A DNA stretch of 64,000 nt from Acanthornis magna (GCA_036785705.1 JAWUZG010000084.1:9313501-9377500); one strand, 5' to 3'; shown: positions 37,707 to 53,000, counted from the first letter of the stretch. Numbers and translations are program-made. The notes: generated from the sequence alone by a model not told the origin.

Positions 37707-40700
37707 TATACTGTTACTATAGTGCCACTGGAGGAGCTCTGGAAAGTACTCCAGTGCCAGGCTGGCCGCTGCACTCAGAAATAATTCCAAAAGCAGAAAA
37801 GGTTGAGATATGGCTGTAGAGAGTTAACGCTTTTTACTGAAATTAACATGGCTAAGGCTTTCAAAAGAGTTTGCATTTGGCAACAGTATTTAGTAAGCCT
37901 GTAGGAGAAAAAAAAGCCTTTGTTGTTTGACTTACAAGTATTTGCTATGGAAAGATAACACCCAGTAGTCTCAACATGACACCATCACGGTATCAACAGT
38001 GAAGTGCCTGAGCACCAATGGTATCAAGTTCAATGTGGAGGTTTGTTTTGGAGTTTTTTGTAATTTTGTTTTCTCTCAGTGTCAGGAAAAGTCCTGTAGA
38101 TGACTTAATATTGGTGCAGCTCTACTCTGAATTCTGAAGTGACTGTCCCTCTCAACCAAATAGAGCAGCAGAGGGAAGATTCCTCCTGCAAAGACTTTGA
38201 AACCAGGTTTTGTTCTAATCTTTATGGACCCCTGCTTAAAACTCACAGAAAGTTTATGGGAGAAGCCCACGTTTCTGTGAGCACTTAAGATCCCGTTATA
38301 TCTCTTCCTGCCATTTGCTATACGATGATCTTGTACAGTCACAGAACACATCCACATTGGACCACAGATTACTAACCTTTACAGTACCTCCTTACCATCG
38401 TCATCTGTTTTCCCTTTTACTTGCTTCTGTACTCTCTAGGATGGTAGCAGTATTTTGTTTCAGAATAAGAAAGATAATTATATAAAAAAGAATAACATAA
38501 GTTTAAACTAACTGTGTTGATGTAGAGCAATGTGAATCTCATTCACCTTTAACCAAGACAGTTAACGTAAACAAAAAACAGTGGCAAACAAAATTATAAG
38601 TTGATATTGCCCATTGGGTCTGCTTAAAACTTACATTAGCAATTGGATGCAAAGGCATCTGATGTAAGTTTGTTATAACACTGCCTGAGATACCATTATT
38701 TGGTGTCTGAAATTATATTCAGAAACCCCTATTGAGCAAATAAAACCAAGCAATAACAATAAAAATAATAATTTTTTAATAATACTAAGGCAAAGTTTTC
38801 ATACCCTGGCTGAGCAGTACTGATAGTGCTGCTGACGTAAACTTTCTGTTCATATGAGCCAAGTTAAAGATTTTCTGTCAAAAATGCCCCCCCTTCCCCA
38901 ATTATACATATATAACTGAAATAGTAGTCATGAATGAGGAGAGCAGTAGTTCTCTGAGGTAATAAAAATGTAAAATATATTGACTCAAGAGTCAGAGGTG
39001 TGGAAATATTGATGCAATAGTTCTAGAGCTGTGCTGACTAAACAAATGCGCTTTACATAAGAAAGATAAAATCATTTACTGTTATGTTTAAAGCCGCTAT
39101 CAAGGCTTCCTGTGATTTGAACTCCTGTGTGGAGGTATTTGATCTAGCAAGGTATTGTGCTCTCAGTTATTTGATTGCTCAGTAAGCAGAAGAGAGTCCT
39201 CTGAAGTTCCTGTCAGACTCACAGTAGACACGAGCCTTTTGGATAGAGGTGTGCTTTTATGTAGATAAAATCATGACCAGGTGCTGATGCCAAACCGAGT
39301 GAAATCAGAGTCAAAATTCATGTTACTTTTGACAGTTTTTGCTCTTCCATACTGTGTGTGTTTTGACAGTTGGAAGAACTAAAGAATCAGCATTTCATTA
39401 GAACCATTTTAATCATATTCAGTTGTAAATATTATTCCTCATTATAGCTAATTCAAGAGAAGTATAGACCCTTTTCATGATTGCATTTCTCCTATTCTTT
39501 ACAAAACTAGAATGGGAAGTTGATGCATATTTTTGTTTCTAAGCAAGTAGAAATCAGTGGGAATTAGCAAATTGTGGACATAAATCTCCTTAGACAGCTA
39601 TCATTAAGTGCCTAAATATCTTTAAATCTGGCTCCATATCATTAGATCTAGATTTAATTTCTGGAGAGCTACTTTGTATTTTTTTATCAAAGCGGGGAGA
39701 AAAGTACCTTTAACTCCTAGAACATTCAAGGTTTACTTTAGCATCATCACTTGTTGTTGACTAGAGCAAAATGCATATTGTTAGAATATTTGAAATACTT
39801 TTTGAGTTAGAGTTTGAGCTAATTCATTGTTCGTATGTAGTATTATATTTGAGGTTCCTTTTTATGTCAGCACTGACAAAATTGCCGTTAGCATTTATGA
39901 AAAATGAATTGATGACATTCCAAGTGTACTGTTGTATTATATTCTGTGTGGGAACTGAAATTAGAGAGCAGGAAGCTACATTTGTAGCAGTAATACTTTT
40001 TTTTAAAATTTGCTTTTGAAGTTGATAAGATTTTTATCAAGTATAAATTGAATTCTGTACTAGTTTTTGCTTGACTATTGGCTTCATAAATCTTTTTCTG
40101 AGCCAACTTTGATGGAAAAAATTAATAAAACCAAGCAAGTTGCTTTGAAAAACAAGCATAATATTTCATCATTCTTCAGTTAGTAAGTTAGCTTTGTAGA
40201 CAGCAATGTTTATTTTTTTTAAGCAAGGATAGGGAAGTTCCTTTGAAACAGGTAATAATATAAATATGTATATGTAGTTGTGTGTGCACACAGGTTTTTA
40301 AATGATGAACCATTAACATTGCAACAAGAAAAAGAGTTTTCAGACTTCACTTAGGACAGAGCTAAGCACGTGTAGCAGCAGACATACAATTTGCTTTTAT
40401 GCCATCTTTCTTTCTGGACATAGTTGTGTTGTTTCATGATACTATCCTATATTGTATGTGGTTTGAACATAAAATTGTTCTTTCCCACTTGAGCATTCAT
40501 GGTTTGTGTTACTATTGGATGACTCATTTAATAAAACAGCTGAAGTGCATTTTTTAAAAGGAGGTTCTTTCAGCAAATGTTGTACTAGGCACAGTTGACG
40601 CATGCGGTCTTTTCTGGGAAGCTGAAAAAAGCAGCTGTTCCATCAGCCAGCTTTTAGTTTTAAAGAGAATTAAGCAGCTTGAGTGCAGTGAAAATGTAAC

Positions 40701-43700
40701 GAATACAACTCAAAAGAAAACAATTTAAGTCAAGTAAACGGGATGAGATTCTGCTGCCTTTATGTACTTAAATAAAACTGTTTAATACAGAACTATTGAC
40801 GTGCAAGATTAAAATGCTTCTTGAAAAAATAAGGTCTCCTGATGCAGAGAACTGAGTGGGATGTGCTCTAACAAAAGGTTAGGACAGCATGTGCAACGTG
40901 AAACCTGTTGGATATTGGCTAGAAAAAAAAAGCAGCAACATCTGAATCATTGGGTTAGTGAACAACATTGACAGAAGAGGAAAAAAATGCTTGAAGGATA
41001 ATGAAACGATATATATATACAATTATATAGCAATAATAGCTGGCTTATAATAGTTAATAGCTTGCATATTAACTTTTACAAGGACCAATTTTCATTTGGG
41101 AGCAGAAGTATAAAGGTTTTTCTGTGTTTTGAATGTTAACTTGTAAAGGCAAAATTACTGCAGCTTGTAGCCATTTCCCTTTGCATGTCATTTCCTGCTC
41201 GTGTCTTCAAGGAGAAACCTCACCGCAGAGGATTGGTGATCAAGTGAAGAGACACCCTCACCGCAACCAGAGGTTTAGCTTAACAGAGTGACTGCAAACA
41301 GGTTTTTCCACTTGCTTCTCAAAATTGTTGCCACATGTCAGGTGTGCTTATGCCTGATTAACTCATTGGATGAACAGTGTGAAGGAGATGTATTAACTAT
41401 TGATTCATGGACTTTCATCATTGCTTAAGGTATGATAGCTTATGGTGTCTGTACAGCAAGTGCTCCTAAAAAACTGGGAGGAACTAACACTGGTATTTCC
41501 AAACATGGAATATGGCAGAAGAATAATCTGTTTCTGCCTAATTCCAAATATTTAATACACATTTTTTACGATTCTATGAGCAGATCAACTTTTATATTTA
41601 AAAAGAATTTTTAAAGAAATTGGAAAAGCCCATGGAATGAAATATTTTCTATTTAAACTGTGATATGTGGGCAGGTACATCACTGTTTAAGAGAGGTGAA
41701 AACAGATTCAAGATGCAAGGTGACTGGAGCAGACTGATGGGGGAATACTTTGCATCTCATTCTAGTACTGAGGTTAGAATATTCTTAGGAAAATAAAAAT
41801 CAGTAGATGTATTTTATCTATTTCCTGGGTTGGTTTTTTTTTGTAATTCAGCCCTGCCTGTGAAGATTGTTCATTTCTCCAGAGTACAGCATAAAAATAG
41901 GAAGTCACATTACAGTCATGACTGTAGAGAACATTGCTGTTATCCTGCACATCTGCACTGTGTCTCACTCAGGTGTAATTACTTCCATATCAGATAAAGC
42001 AGGCATACGTAAAAATTACGAATAGGTAGGTTTATTTGTGTATTATGTGAGTCTGGATTTATATTTTCATTGCCCATCATGGTACACATGGGTTTGGCAA
42101 GTGCAAATGTGCAATGTGACATTTACAGTGTTGTGCTGTCTTGCATCATAACCTTCCACTGAGCTTCTACATGTGCGGACACTGCATCCTGATATCACTA
42201 TATGGTTTTGCCTACCTCAGTTTTAGAAAATCTGACATTGGGTGTTACTTCTTTAAAAATATTTATGCTTTGCTGGGAAGGTGATAGAGATGTTAGTACC
42301 TGGATGATGCTGTTTTCTGGGCAATGGGTGCTAGGTCAACGAAAAGCAATTTTTTGCATTTGTATTGTAACACCTGCAGGTGTATAAAATAGGTGTTTAG
42401 CAGCTTGTGTTATTGTTGCTAGAACAAACTTTAGCAGTAGCATTTTGTAGTTACCGTTCAAAACCTGTAGCTCTTTATAATTCAGATGTTCAATCCTGTT
42501 TCACTGACGTTGATGGGAATTTGTGATTAACAAATTATCAAGAGTGCTGGCAGGCAGCCTGCAGCTTTTCTTTTCCAGTTGTATTTTTCTGTTCATGCAA
42601 GTACATTGATGGCTCTGTTTTCTGCTGACTGTCTCATTCTTTTGGCTCTCACTCTGTTTTCTAAAATACGTGGAGAATTAATAGTTTTCCTTTTCCCTGA
42701 AAGCTTAGGATATTGGCTTTGTTTATAAACAACAGTATTTTTCAGTTCTAGAACACTACTGTAATGATTTCACAGCACTACTGTGTGTACTACTAGTGGA
42801 AATGTCTGTTTATCCGTCTTGTAAGGAGGGATAAATAATAATTTCCAGATGACAATCGCAATATTAACTCCATCTGTCTTTAAGAAAGTAAGTGGTCAGC
42901 TGATCAAATCCGTAACAGTTTACATTTCTATTAAAGTTTATAGAAGTAGGAAGAATAGTAATAATAATTACTGTTCTGCAGGGGAGGAGGGTATATGCTC
43001 TGCATTATATACTGCTGTATATGAGCAATGAGCAATGAGCAAACTGACACTGCTCCTCTTCTGCAGCACCCTGTGTGATTGTTCACTTGGTGGCTCTAGT
43101 ACAGAAGAAAGCCACATTCCTGGGACAGACACATGGAAGCACTCAAAATGCCTGGGAAGGGATGGGCATCCAGGAATGGGTTTTCAAGGGTCCAGAACTC
43201 TTGAAGGCAGCTGATGGCAGGCTGAGAGTGGAACAAACTCTTAATAATAAAGTGCTTGGTGGAACAAAAACCTATAAAATAATAAAGTAGGTGGTGGAAC
43301 CACAGTTTTCCTCTCTCCTGCCTTTTCTCACTCTTCCCTATACAGTTGCTGAATTTGAGAATTGTGTTGAGTTTTTCTGGCAGCTGATTCATGTTAGATT
43401 TTGCAATGGGCCTGGTTTCTCCTAATACTTGTCAGAGTAGAAGATGCTCAGTGACTCATGTGTGACTGGCATACTCTAAAGGTTGGTGCATGTCTTAGTC
43501 ACCTGCTTTTCTTAAGGAAATTTTGGTGAGTACAGTCTTGGACTAGTAGATACCTAAATACAGTAACTCTGTCTTCACTAGGTAATTATTTCTTATTCTA
43601 ATAATTGTATTTCCAATTTACTTGCTACATCACGATTGGGTTCCTCAAAATACTGTGGGAAATGCCGCGTTAGGCATAGCTGTCTGCGAAGTCAGTTGCG

Positions 43701-44438
43701 ATGACAGAGATATTGTTTGCTTACCGATTTTGGACTCTTCTGCTTTTAATTCTTGCTGGTATGTGTGAAATTTTTAGCCTGTTTTATCAAAAATGCTACA
43801 ACAAAAACACCCACTGCACAACCTGAAGCAAAATTGCCTCATGAAGTCTTCTAAGCAGCCTATTACAGCAAATAGATATGAAGAATATAATGGGATATCA
43901 CCCAGTCTTTCCCATTTATGTATGACAGCATGCAATTACAAAGGTTAAAGAAAACCTCATTGCCCATGAGCACAAATTCCACAGAAAGTCAAGAGCTCTG
44001 CTGACTACTGCAGAGGTAGTTAAGGATGACACAGCTTCAGTTGCCCATCCCAAATCTGCTGGGGATTAGTGCTCCCTCATATGGGGTTTGGCAGACCAAC
44101 ATGGTTACTTATATCTCAGTTGTTTCGGCTCAGCATGGACATTTTATGTATCAGTGTTCCTGAGCAGCAAGGAGAAAGTCTGAAAAATGTAAATGTAACC
44201 TCTTTCAGCCTAATCTAGCAATCCCTGTCTCCACAATTGTTCATGCGACTGGAAGTGGTAGGTCAAGTGCTTTAAGAGATTAGTTATGTCTTTAAAATGG
44301 ATCAAAGAGCAGGTGTCATTGTTGAAAGTGTTGGCTTTAGTACTTGCCGTAGGCAAAGAATGAGTCAACACCAGACCTGTGGGAAGCACCTGAGTTTCTG
44401 GCTTTTGTGCTTCTCTGCCATCACCTGTTGGGCTTACC

Positions 44439-44460
44439 TGAAATGAGCATGCTCATTTCA
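44439..44460. other. 22-bp perfect palindrome
   Basis: TGAAATGAGCA followed by its exact reverse complement TGCTCATTTCA, with no spacer, centred between 44449 and 44450 in NUCB2 intron 1. Confidence 0.9.
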
Positions 44461-46889
44461 TAGCCACATAATGAATTTCTAACACTGTTTACACACCTTG
44501 CATAACTAGAGCAGTGTATAATAATACTAAATTACTTTTATTACTATAAATTTGTAAATATGAAAATAATTTGTTTGGAAAACTATCCATCAGGGTCTAT
44601 ATTTTTAGTATTATCAGAAGGCTACACTTCTTTAAAATGAATACTGCAAACATACATAACCTTTTTAAATGTTTCTAAAATTGCTAAGAGTATATATAAT
44701 TATTTTATACTTGATAAGTATTTTGGGGTTAATTAGTTTTGTTTCATATGCATTTCCTAGACTTCATGCATGCTTACATCCTTTCCCTTAGAGATTACTA
44801 GACTGCCCCCGTCATATTCTGCAAGAACTTCAGCAAAGTGGGTTTTTGTTTTACCTGTAGTAGCAAGAACTACTGTGAGTCTTGGCATCCACATCAAAAT
44901 TAGGAGACTTGAAGACCTAGTATTTGTTAGTTATTATCACTTCCTTTGATTAAATCCTGTCGAAATTATAAACCTAGGCACAGCATTTATACAACAATAT
45001 TCTGTAATTAAAAACATCCTGGAACTTTGGCATTTTTAAAAGCAGTAGTGAATAACTAACCCTTTCACTCATCTCTATAAGTCCCTGCAAGCCAACAGCT
45101 TGTATAGAGGTACAGAAATTAACAGTTCCAGCAAATCAGCCTGGGTCTGGTTTCTTTCTGTGTTTGTTTGCTTGTTTTAAGGGCATAACCTAGGCAAGGC
45201 TAGTCAGCCTTGTGAATCTGACAATAGTGCTGACATTCAATTTCAAATGCTCAGTGTGGCAGCAACAATAGCTCCTGCTATCCCATCTGGTAATGATCAG
45301 ATGATAGTTATTTTTAAAAATGAAAGTAACAGGTATTTGCAGAGCATAATCCTTTTAGGCTCCTTTTGCTGAAGACATGATTAAGGAAAAACAAGTTTAG
45401 AAAATTCTTGGAATTCTTGAGCCTTTGACATATAAAACAATAGATGGATAAATTGATATCTGTCTATCTCCAGCTGCTTCCTCATCCCTAACAATAGAAA
45501 TAATATCTCTGCCCATCTTGAATGCATTTTCTATTTTTTTAATGAGTGCTTTTATTTTCCTAGCAGTTGAATAAGGGTGAATAAAGGGTGTCAGCAATGT
45601 TTAATATTAAGTATGTACCACTATCAACATTTATTGCCATAGTAAAGGGCAGCTTAATCCAAGCAAAAGCAATGCTTCTCTGTCAAGTACCACATCATGT
45701 AGTCAGGAAAACTGGCACTGACACCATAATTAGTCTGTCCCTCTCACCCCACCCCCTAAAAAAAGATTCCTGGTGGACATAAGTACTTTTGACAGAATTC
45801 CTTGCATGACTTGCTAAAGCGCTTGTACAGAAATTCCCCTTGTAGCAGGTATACTTTTGATTTATTTGACTGCACATTTCTTGAATATTATGTCTTCTTT
45901 GACATATCTAAGCTAATTTTAGACAGCTTTGACTGGCAACTTTGACCTTCTAGGAGGTGACTTATATTACCAGTGTAATATTGGAGTTTGCTCAAACTTC
46001 TTATAGAATATCCAGAGAATGTGGAGTGTCACATTCTGAACTGGCCAAATTGTTTTAAGAGCCTAATTTTGCTGTCAGATGCTGGATTACCATAATTACT
46101 TTTCTAACTGGATTCCCTGTACTCACTATATTTAAGCATTTGATCTTACCAGTTTCTGAATGGATTCTTTTCAACCAAGTTTGATAGAGGGGAAGAAGAC
46201 AGAGGTCAAGAACTCAAAGTGCTCAGTACTCATTAAATTATGTGTGAGTTAGCTCCACCTAAGACACTAAACAAAGTATGGGGGAAACCAGCTTAATAAA
46301 GCCTCAGCCTCTGCAACAGTTTCAGATAGTGTGAACACTATTTTTCAGAAATCTCTTATCACTCTGAAATATGGGTATAACATGGATTGTAAAATATTTT
46401 TTCTGCAAATAAATTTTGGAAGGGATCTTGACTCCAGATTAGGCATAGTACTTCAGTGTTGAAACATAAAAATCGCTGGCATTACTATGCTAAGATCTGA
46501 TTCGGTGTCCCTAATGATCTTGAGTTTGCCAATAAATTCAGAAAAGACATGATCTGCGTAGGAATGTCAGTATGTGAGATTTGAACATCCTAAACAGGTG
46601 GTCCCATCTGTTATTGATAATACCTCAGCATGTTACAAACTTCTCACTATTTACAACTTAGGTTTGGCACACAAGTGTAAATCAGTCCAAGGAAATCTCT
46701 TTGCCTAAGAATGGCCTTTAAAAATTAAGGCTGTATTTACTTCCTTGAGTTTTCATGTTCCTTGAAAGCAGAACCTTGTGAGGAAAGTGGGTTATTACAG
46801 GTATCTGTGTAGGAATGTAAAAAAAATTCACTCAGTACAGTAGGATAACATGATGTATGTGTAATTTTTGTGACCTGGTCTCATTTCAG

Positions 46890-47033
46890 ATGAAGAGGTT
46901 ATCTGTCCTGCCCCAGCAGTGTCTTTTGCTGATGACATGTCTCCTAATGGCCTTGGAAGCTGTACCTATAGACATAGATAAGACAAAAGTCAAAGCAGAA
47001 GGCCATGTAGAAGGAGAGAAGGTAGAAAATCCG
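46890..47033 (+). CDS. NUCB2: NUCB2 coding exon 1: signal peptide and start of nesfatin-1
   Basis: Residues 1-48, phase 0. The ATG follows directly after the acceptor TTTCAG (46884-46889). An earlier in-frame ATG at 46857 would lie in the intron if this acceptor is used. The peptide starts [14 protein letters not shown], with a signal peptide to A24 and mature [14 protein letters not shown]. The donor is CCG|GTAAGTA after 47033. Confidence 0.95.
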
Positions 47034-50000
47034 GTAAGTACAAAGAAACTTAGCTGATTAAGTGTTTATCCTAATTGTTAGTAATCTGGATATAGCAAAG
47101 TCCTTTAGAAGGAAACTAATATTCCCCAGTATTGTCATAGTATATGCCGTCTATAGGGAGGTTCTGCTTGAATTTGCTCTTTACTTTTTTTCAATGAGCT
47201 GCCGGTGAGGTGGCACATGGAAGAAATTCCCAGCTTACAATAGGAAGACCATACTGTTCCACAGAGACTTATTTCAAATGATTGGGTAGTAGCTTAGAAA
47301 ATTCCACTCACTGATTCCTGTTCAGTGTTTCAAATTGAACAGTAAAAAATGAATTGCACTGTTTTAAAAATGCCACACACTGTATTTACATGACAGATGC
47401 TTGTGTATTACAAGGATTCCTAATCACTTTTCTCCTCTTCCTTGTCTGTTGCTGAAACAAATGAATCATAAATTGCTATAGGGCAATGATGCAAATCTGA
47501 AAAAACAAAGAGATGTATGACAGCATAGTGCCTGTGTTGCTGAGATTAGTGTCAGTTTAATAGCTATATTTAAACAAAACGAGTTGTTTGTCAGCGTATT
47601 CTTTCCTCAATTTCCCTTTTTTTTTGTTTTTGAAGGATACAGGACTTTACTATGATGAATATCTCAGGCAAGTAATAGATGTCTTGGAAACAGATAAGCA
47701 TTTCAGGGAGAAACTCCAGACTGCTGACATAGAGGAAATAAAGGTAGGTTAGAAAAAAAAAGAGTTAAATTTGGGTTAATTAAATCCTTAATCGTGAGCC
47801 CTATATGTTGTATTCTTTCTTCCTTTTGTTCCTGCCTCTGGGTGGTGGCTGTTCTGCATTCCCCATTCAGGAGCTAGAAATTCAGGAAGGGATGGGTAGG
47901 AAACAGTCTAAAGTGACAGACTTAAGGAGGAGAATCCTGCCTTTTGTGTTTCCTTTAATCCCTCATGTTGCTGTTGGTAGCTTGTGGTTTCTTTTCCTTC
48001 CATACTCTATCTGGTGTAACCCTTGGAGATTACTCTCCAGGTTCTTGCAATACACATTGGTGGCTGCTGCTGCCTTGCACCTCTCCTCAAGCCTAGCAGC
48101 CCTCCTTGAGTGGATGAGTATGTGCTTCTCACAGTTCTTTTGAACTCAGCTGAGAATATTTGATCAAGAAATTTGTCACAAACGTTATTAGGCATTGCTC
48201 CTTCAAGGTTGTGGTTTTGCTCTTTGGAGGAACAAGATACTTAGAAAGTCTCTTTTCTGAAAGCTTTTAGGATTATTCTCTGTTTCTATAACCATAGGTA
48301 TAAAAAGTTGGAATCTGCTCTTTGAAAAAATGTAGAGTTTCTTACAGTGTAGGCTACAGTATTGCCAGAGACTACCACTAGTTCGCTGTCTTGCAGTTTA
48401 TGTCTAATGGGAATCCTAAAGGCTACTTTCTTCCAGTGTTTATACATAACTTTTTTTGTTTTTGACAGAGTGGAAAGCTAAGCAGAGAGCTTGACTTAGT
48501 AAGCCACCATGTGAGAACACGGCTGGATGAGCTAAAAAGACAAGAGGTAGCAAGATTAAGAATGTTAATTAAAGCTAAAATGGATTCTGTTCAAGGTAAG
48601 AATACAAAATTTATCTAGGTGAGTTAGCAGATGGAATTGTGTTAGAGAAATGTCAAAGTCCAGCAGTTGTGCATTGTTTGCTGTCACCAGTAATGGCTAA
48701 GCTGAGAGTGAGTGTCCTTTCTGAGCTGGCCTGGAGCCATTCAAGACCTGTCTTTATCAGAAACTGGAGAGAAGAGAACAGCCATCTCTGCTTTATAAAT
48801 AACTGAACTTGTTTCTGTCAGTGGATTTTTCAGATACTTCTAATAATTTTTCAGCCTCTTATTTTTGTAATGCATCAATTCATAGATTACTCACGGCGAA
48901 CTAGTAACATAGTAGGACTTTGTTTAAGAAAACAACATGACACATTATTTCATATCCTTAGAGGTAGAAAATGAATTTTTTTGTCAGTATTTTGTTCTTA
49001 TAAAGATGTTTGCAAGTTTTCAAGGGGGTTCCCATGCAATTGAATACATAGTGTATCAAATTAAAATACTGGAAGAATGAGGATCTGTCTTGCAGGTTAA
49101 GCTGAATTTAGATGTAGCAAACAGACTGAAGAAGTGTGCACGTGAAAATTAATGTTTGTGGGGATGTTGCTCCTGTTGCACACAAGCAGTCCAGTGACAT
49201 CATGGTGACATTCATGGCTAGGTGACAGCAGCTAATGCTACCTGGTTAGTTGTTGTTTAATGTATTTTAAAGTTTAATGGACTGATTACTTCTACCCCTC
49301 TCTACTTTCATAAATCAATAGTAACTAACAGAGTGTGTTTTAGAAAAATAATTCCCCTCAATTGCTCAGTTCTTAGCATGAAAGCCTGAGACTTGGGAAC
49401 AGATTATTGCAGTTCAGAATATTCAGATGAATACTAAGATGTGAAAACATTTTGCAAAGCTTATAACCAGTTTTGCCCATGAGTACTTCACATCATATAC
49501 AAGTATGGCCAGATTACCTATAAAATACAGCTGCATGTACACACCTAGGCAACATCTAGGAATATGCACGTTCTAGAGCAGCAGCAGGCAGAGTAGTTTG
49601 ATTTCCTATTATTTGCTCTTGTAATCTTTTCCCTATAACACCACTTAGTATCTAAGGGCACACAAACCCCTTCTCTTTTCTTTCCTCTCAGCTAGATTGG
49701 GTTTAAAAAAACCCAGACAACCAGATTTGAGATTCTATTCTGCATATATTCAGTCCTCATCCAGATGTATTTTTGAACGTTTTCACCCAGGTCCTACTGA
49801 ACTGATCGGTACAGGTCAGAATAATGTTAAGCGTTGGGTCTCAGATCACACAGTAATGTGGCAAATAAATAGCGTCAAATAGAATTAATCTTTCCCCCTA
49901 AATATAATAAACAGAGGAAAATTGTTTTGGGGGCTGGTTTTTTTATTGTTTGTTGGCTTTTCTTAACTCTGTTATTACACTTCTAAAAATGTCTCAAACA

Positions 50001-53000
50001 CAGACAAAGGCACATATATTTAAACAGAAATTACGTTTTCACCAGAGAGGAATGATGGTTGAAATCTGCCCTGGCCAGTGTTTGCTGTTTTGTGATAATA
50101 CAAACACAGCATTGATCATTTGTGAAAGAACTGTATGTTCAAAATTGTGTTTTCCAAATTTTTTAAAACAAAATATTCTTTGCTAAGCCATCTAGAAAAG
50201 CTTGTCACAATTGTTGTACTTAACATATCAAATTATGTGCTTCTTAAAAGAATGTTATTATGTAGCATTAGTGTTCAGATGCCATAGTAACAGCCAGAAA
50301 AGCCTGTGGTAGAAATGTGCATTAGTGCATCATTTGTTGATATTGTTGGGTACCACTCCTGTCATGAGCAAGAGAAAACGTTTGCAGCTTTTAGACACAA
50401 GACCTGACTCTCCACTGTCTTGTGCTTCTCTTTTTTCCACAAATGAAGTTCGAATATCTCCTTATTTGATCTGATACAATTTTACACCATATTGTACATA
50501 AATCTCTGGCCAGATATGGTCATTTGCAAAATATCCAGGGCAGTAGAAGAGGTGGGCTTCTCCAAGGGCAGGAAAAAATATGCAAGTTGTTAGCTTTGAC
50601 AGAGCACAGTTTCAACTATCTCATTTATATAAAAGAGAATTTTTTTTTTTTTTTAGTTTGTGAAGCTCAAACTGATTATACTTTTCCCTGCTGAAACAGA
50701 AGCTGTAATTTGTGCATGTAAAATGACTATGTGCGATGTAACACTGACCCATCAGAAGGAACGTAGTGCAAATTGCCATCAAGTTTGCCAACCTCTGTCA
50801 GGAAAAGCAACTTTAGAAATGTTGCTCTAGTTTCCTCCAACAGTGAAAAAATTATCCAGTCCTCAGGGAGCCACAGGCACAAGCTCCCATATGAACAACT
50901 TTAACTTTTTGATATTGCTGGATTTCAAATTTGTTTTAATGTTTTACATGGGTACCTTGTTCTTGCAGACACTGGTATAGACCATCAGGCTCTTCTTAAG
51001 CAGTTTGAGCACCTGAATCATCAGAATCCTGACACCTTTGAACCTAAGGACTTGGATATGCTGATCAAAGCGGTGAGTGCCAGATATGAACTCCTGTGGG
51101 GGGTTGGGGTTTTAGTTATTATGTTTTTTTCCTCTGGTAAAGGGAAGTCCTTTCCTATGTACCACATTTTGTAAATGACATGCAGTTTTCATTTTCAGAG
51201 AAAAGTCAGTTGTCTCCATGCACACTTGAAAATTGTTGCCAGTGTGCATTATGCAAAAGAGTCCATAAATTTTGGGATGCCACCTTAACAGGACTTGCAT
51301 TCATATACCAGTACAAGCAGCTATGGGAATAAAATACACCTTTCTGAGACCCTTTAAATTAAATTCAGGTGAGATAGTGGTACAGTTTTCCCAAGTGTAT
51401 TTTCTGATTTCTGTTTCTACGTGATACAGGAGTCTCACAGAATTATATAAATAATCATCCCTAACCTAGCCATATGAATTTTGGGATCTATTATATATAC
51501 CTCAAGCTGGAAAATCCCAACAGAGTAGGATTTAAGATAGCAATATTAGAAATTGCTTATACTGGGCATGGCATTCAATGTCTGTTCAAGCAGACTCAGT
51601 ATCTGTCTCAGGTGTGGGGGGTTTATTCAGTGCCTGTTTATTCAGGGGATGCAGTATGGTATGGCTTTTTTCAACTGCTAGAGAAAAATACACTTCCCAA
51701 GGGGAAAAATTACTTTCATCTCAGCTATGCTTTATAGAGCACTGCATGGCTGACATGAGAATTTGAGTTTTTATACTTTGAAAATAAATTGAAAGATAAT
51801 TTCTAATTTCTGTGTAATTTTTTTACCCTTGGAAGATTTTATCTCAATTTTCTGTAAAATTATTTTTGTAGAGATATTATAATTTTTTGAAACATTTCTG
51901 AACATAATTTCTGGGAAAATTCTGGTTAGCTTGCAGAAGCATATCCTCAACTGGGCAGTTCTTTCTTGTCTTATATATTTCATTGTTTTGTCTTCTTATT
52001 TCTCACCAAGGTACTGACAGGGTTTCATGGGTACTTTAGGAAGTATTTGCTTTGGAATTGTATTTTAAAAGATACAGTGAATCTGAACACTAAAATGCAA
52101 ATAAATGGAGAGACAGTGTGAGGTGTAAACGTGTTATTTTGAAAAGCTCTACCAAAACATCCTTTAGTACCTTGGTCTGTATGAAATGACACATCTTTAA
52201 ACTCTATACAAAAACTTGTTAGAAATTCTCCTCTCACACCCTTTATCTCCATTTAATTGTTTGGGTTTTTAAATTTAATCTGTATTAAGCTGCTGCAAAC
52301 TCCCATTCTTCATGAAGGCACTTTTGTCATTAAACTGTAGGATAAGCTACGAATGTTCTTATTCTGAAATGATCAAGGAGTTAATGGTACTATTAGCGTA
52401 GGACTTGATTAACTTGAGTTCATTTATTACTCACTGATGAGAAAGGACACCTTGAAGCCTTCTTACAACACAGTGTAATTGCAAAAATTGTCCAGCAGAT
52501 GAACCCTTACAAATTAATTTCTGTGAAAATGACAAAGGGAGAAGAGATGTTTCTGCATCACTGTCATGTGAAAGGAACCCCCCGACCAGTCTGCCCTGAA
52601 TGGCAGCCTCGTCTACAGATCTGAACAATACAGGGTTTTTAATGTCAGATTATGTTACATAATCATATGTCTGCATATATCTGTATTTCTAGGCTACAAG
52701 TGACCTGGAAAACTATGATAAGACTCGCCATGAGGAGTTTAAGAAATATGAGATGATGAAAGAACACGAGAGGAGAGAGTATTTAAAAACACTGGATGAA
52801 GAAAAGAGGAAGCGAGAAGAATCCAAATTTGAGGAGATGAAGAAAAAACATGGAGATCACCCTAAAGTTCACCATCCTGTAAGGCCACAGACTGTTCTTA
52901 TATGACTGAGTGTGAACTTTCATTTCCAGAGAGGAAAAGCTAATACACAGAAGGGTGTATTTTGTTTGTTCTCATCATTTACCTCCTCTCACTAACATGG

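Larger units (their letters stand above)
36696..46889 (+). other. NUCB2 intron 1
   Basis: About 10.2 kb between the CpG-island exon and the start-codon exon. It contains a G13 run with GT repeats (36949-36970), a CR1 copy (37199-37706) and a 22-bp perfect palindrome (44439-44460). The remainder is AT-rich with only short unrecognised open frames. Confidence 0.6.

Noticed and set aside
46857..46889. Earlier in-frame ATG upstream of the NUCB2 start
   Set aside because: It lies before the TTTCAG acceptor and would disrupt the signal peptide; the ATG at 46890 gives a 24-residue signal peptide as in mammals.
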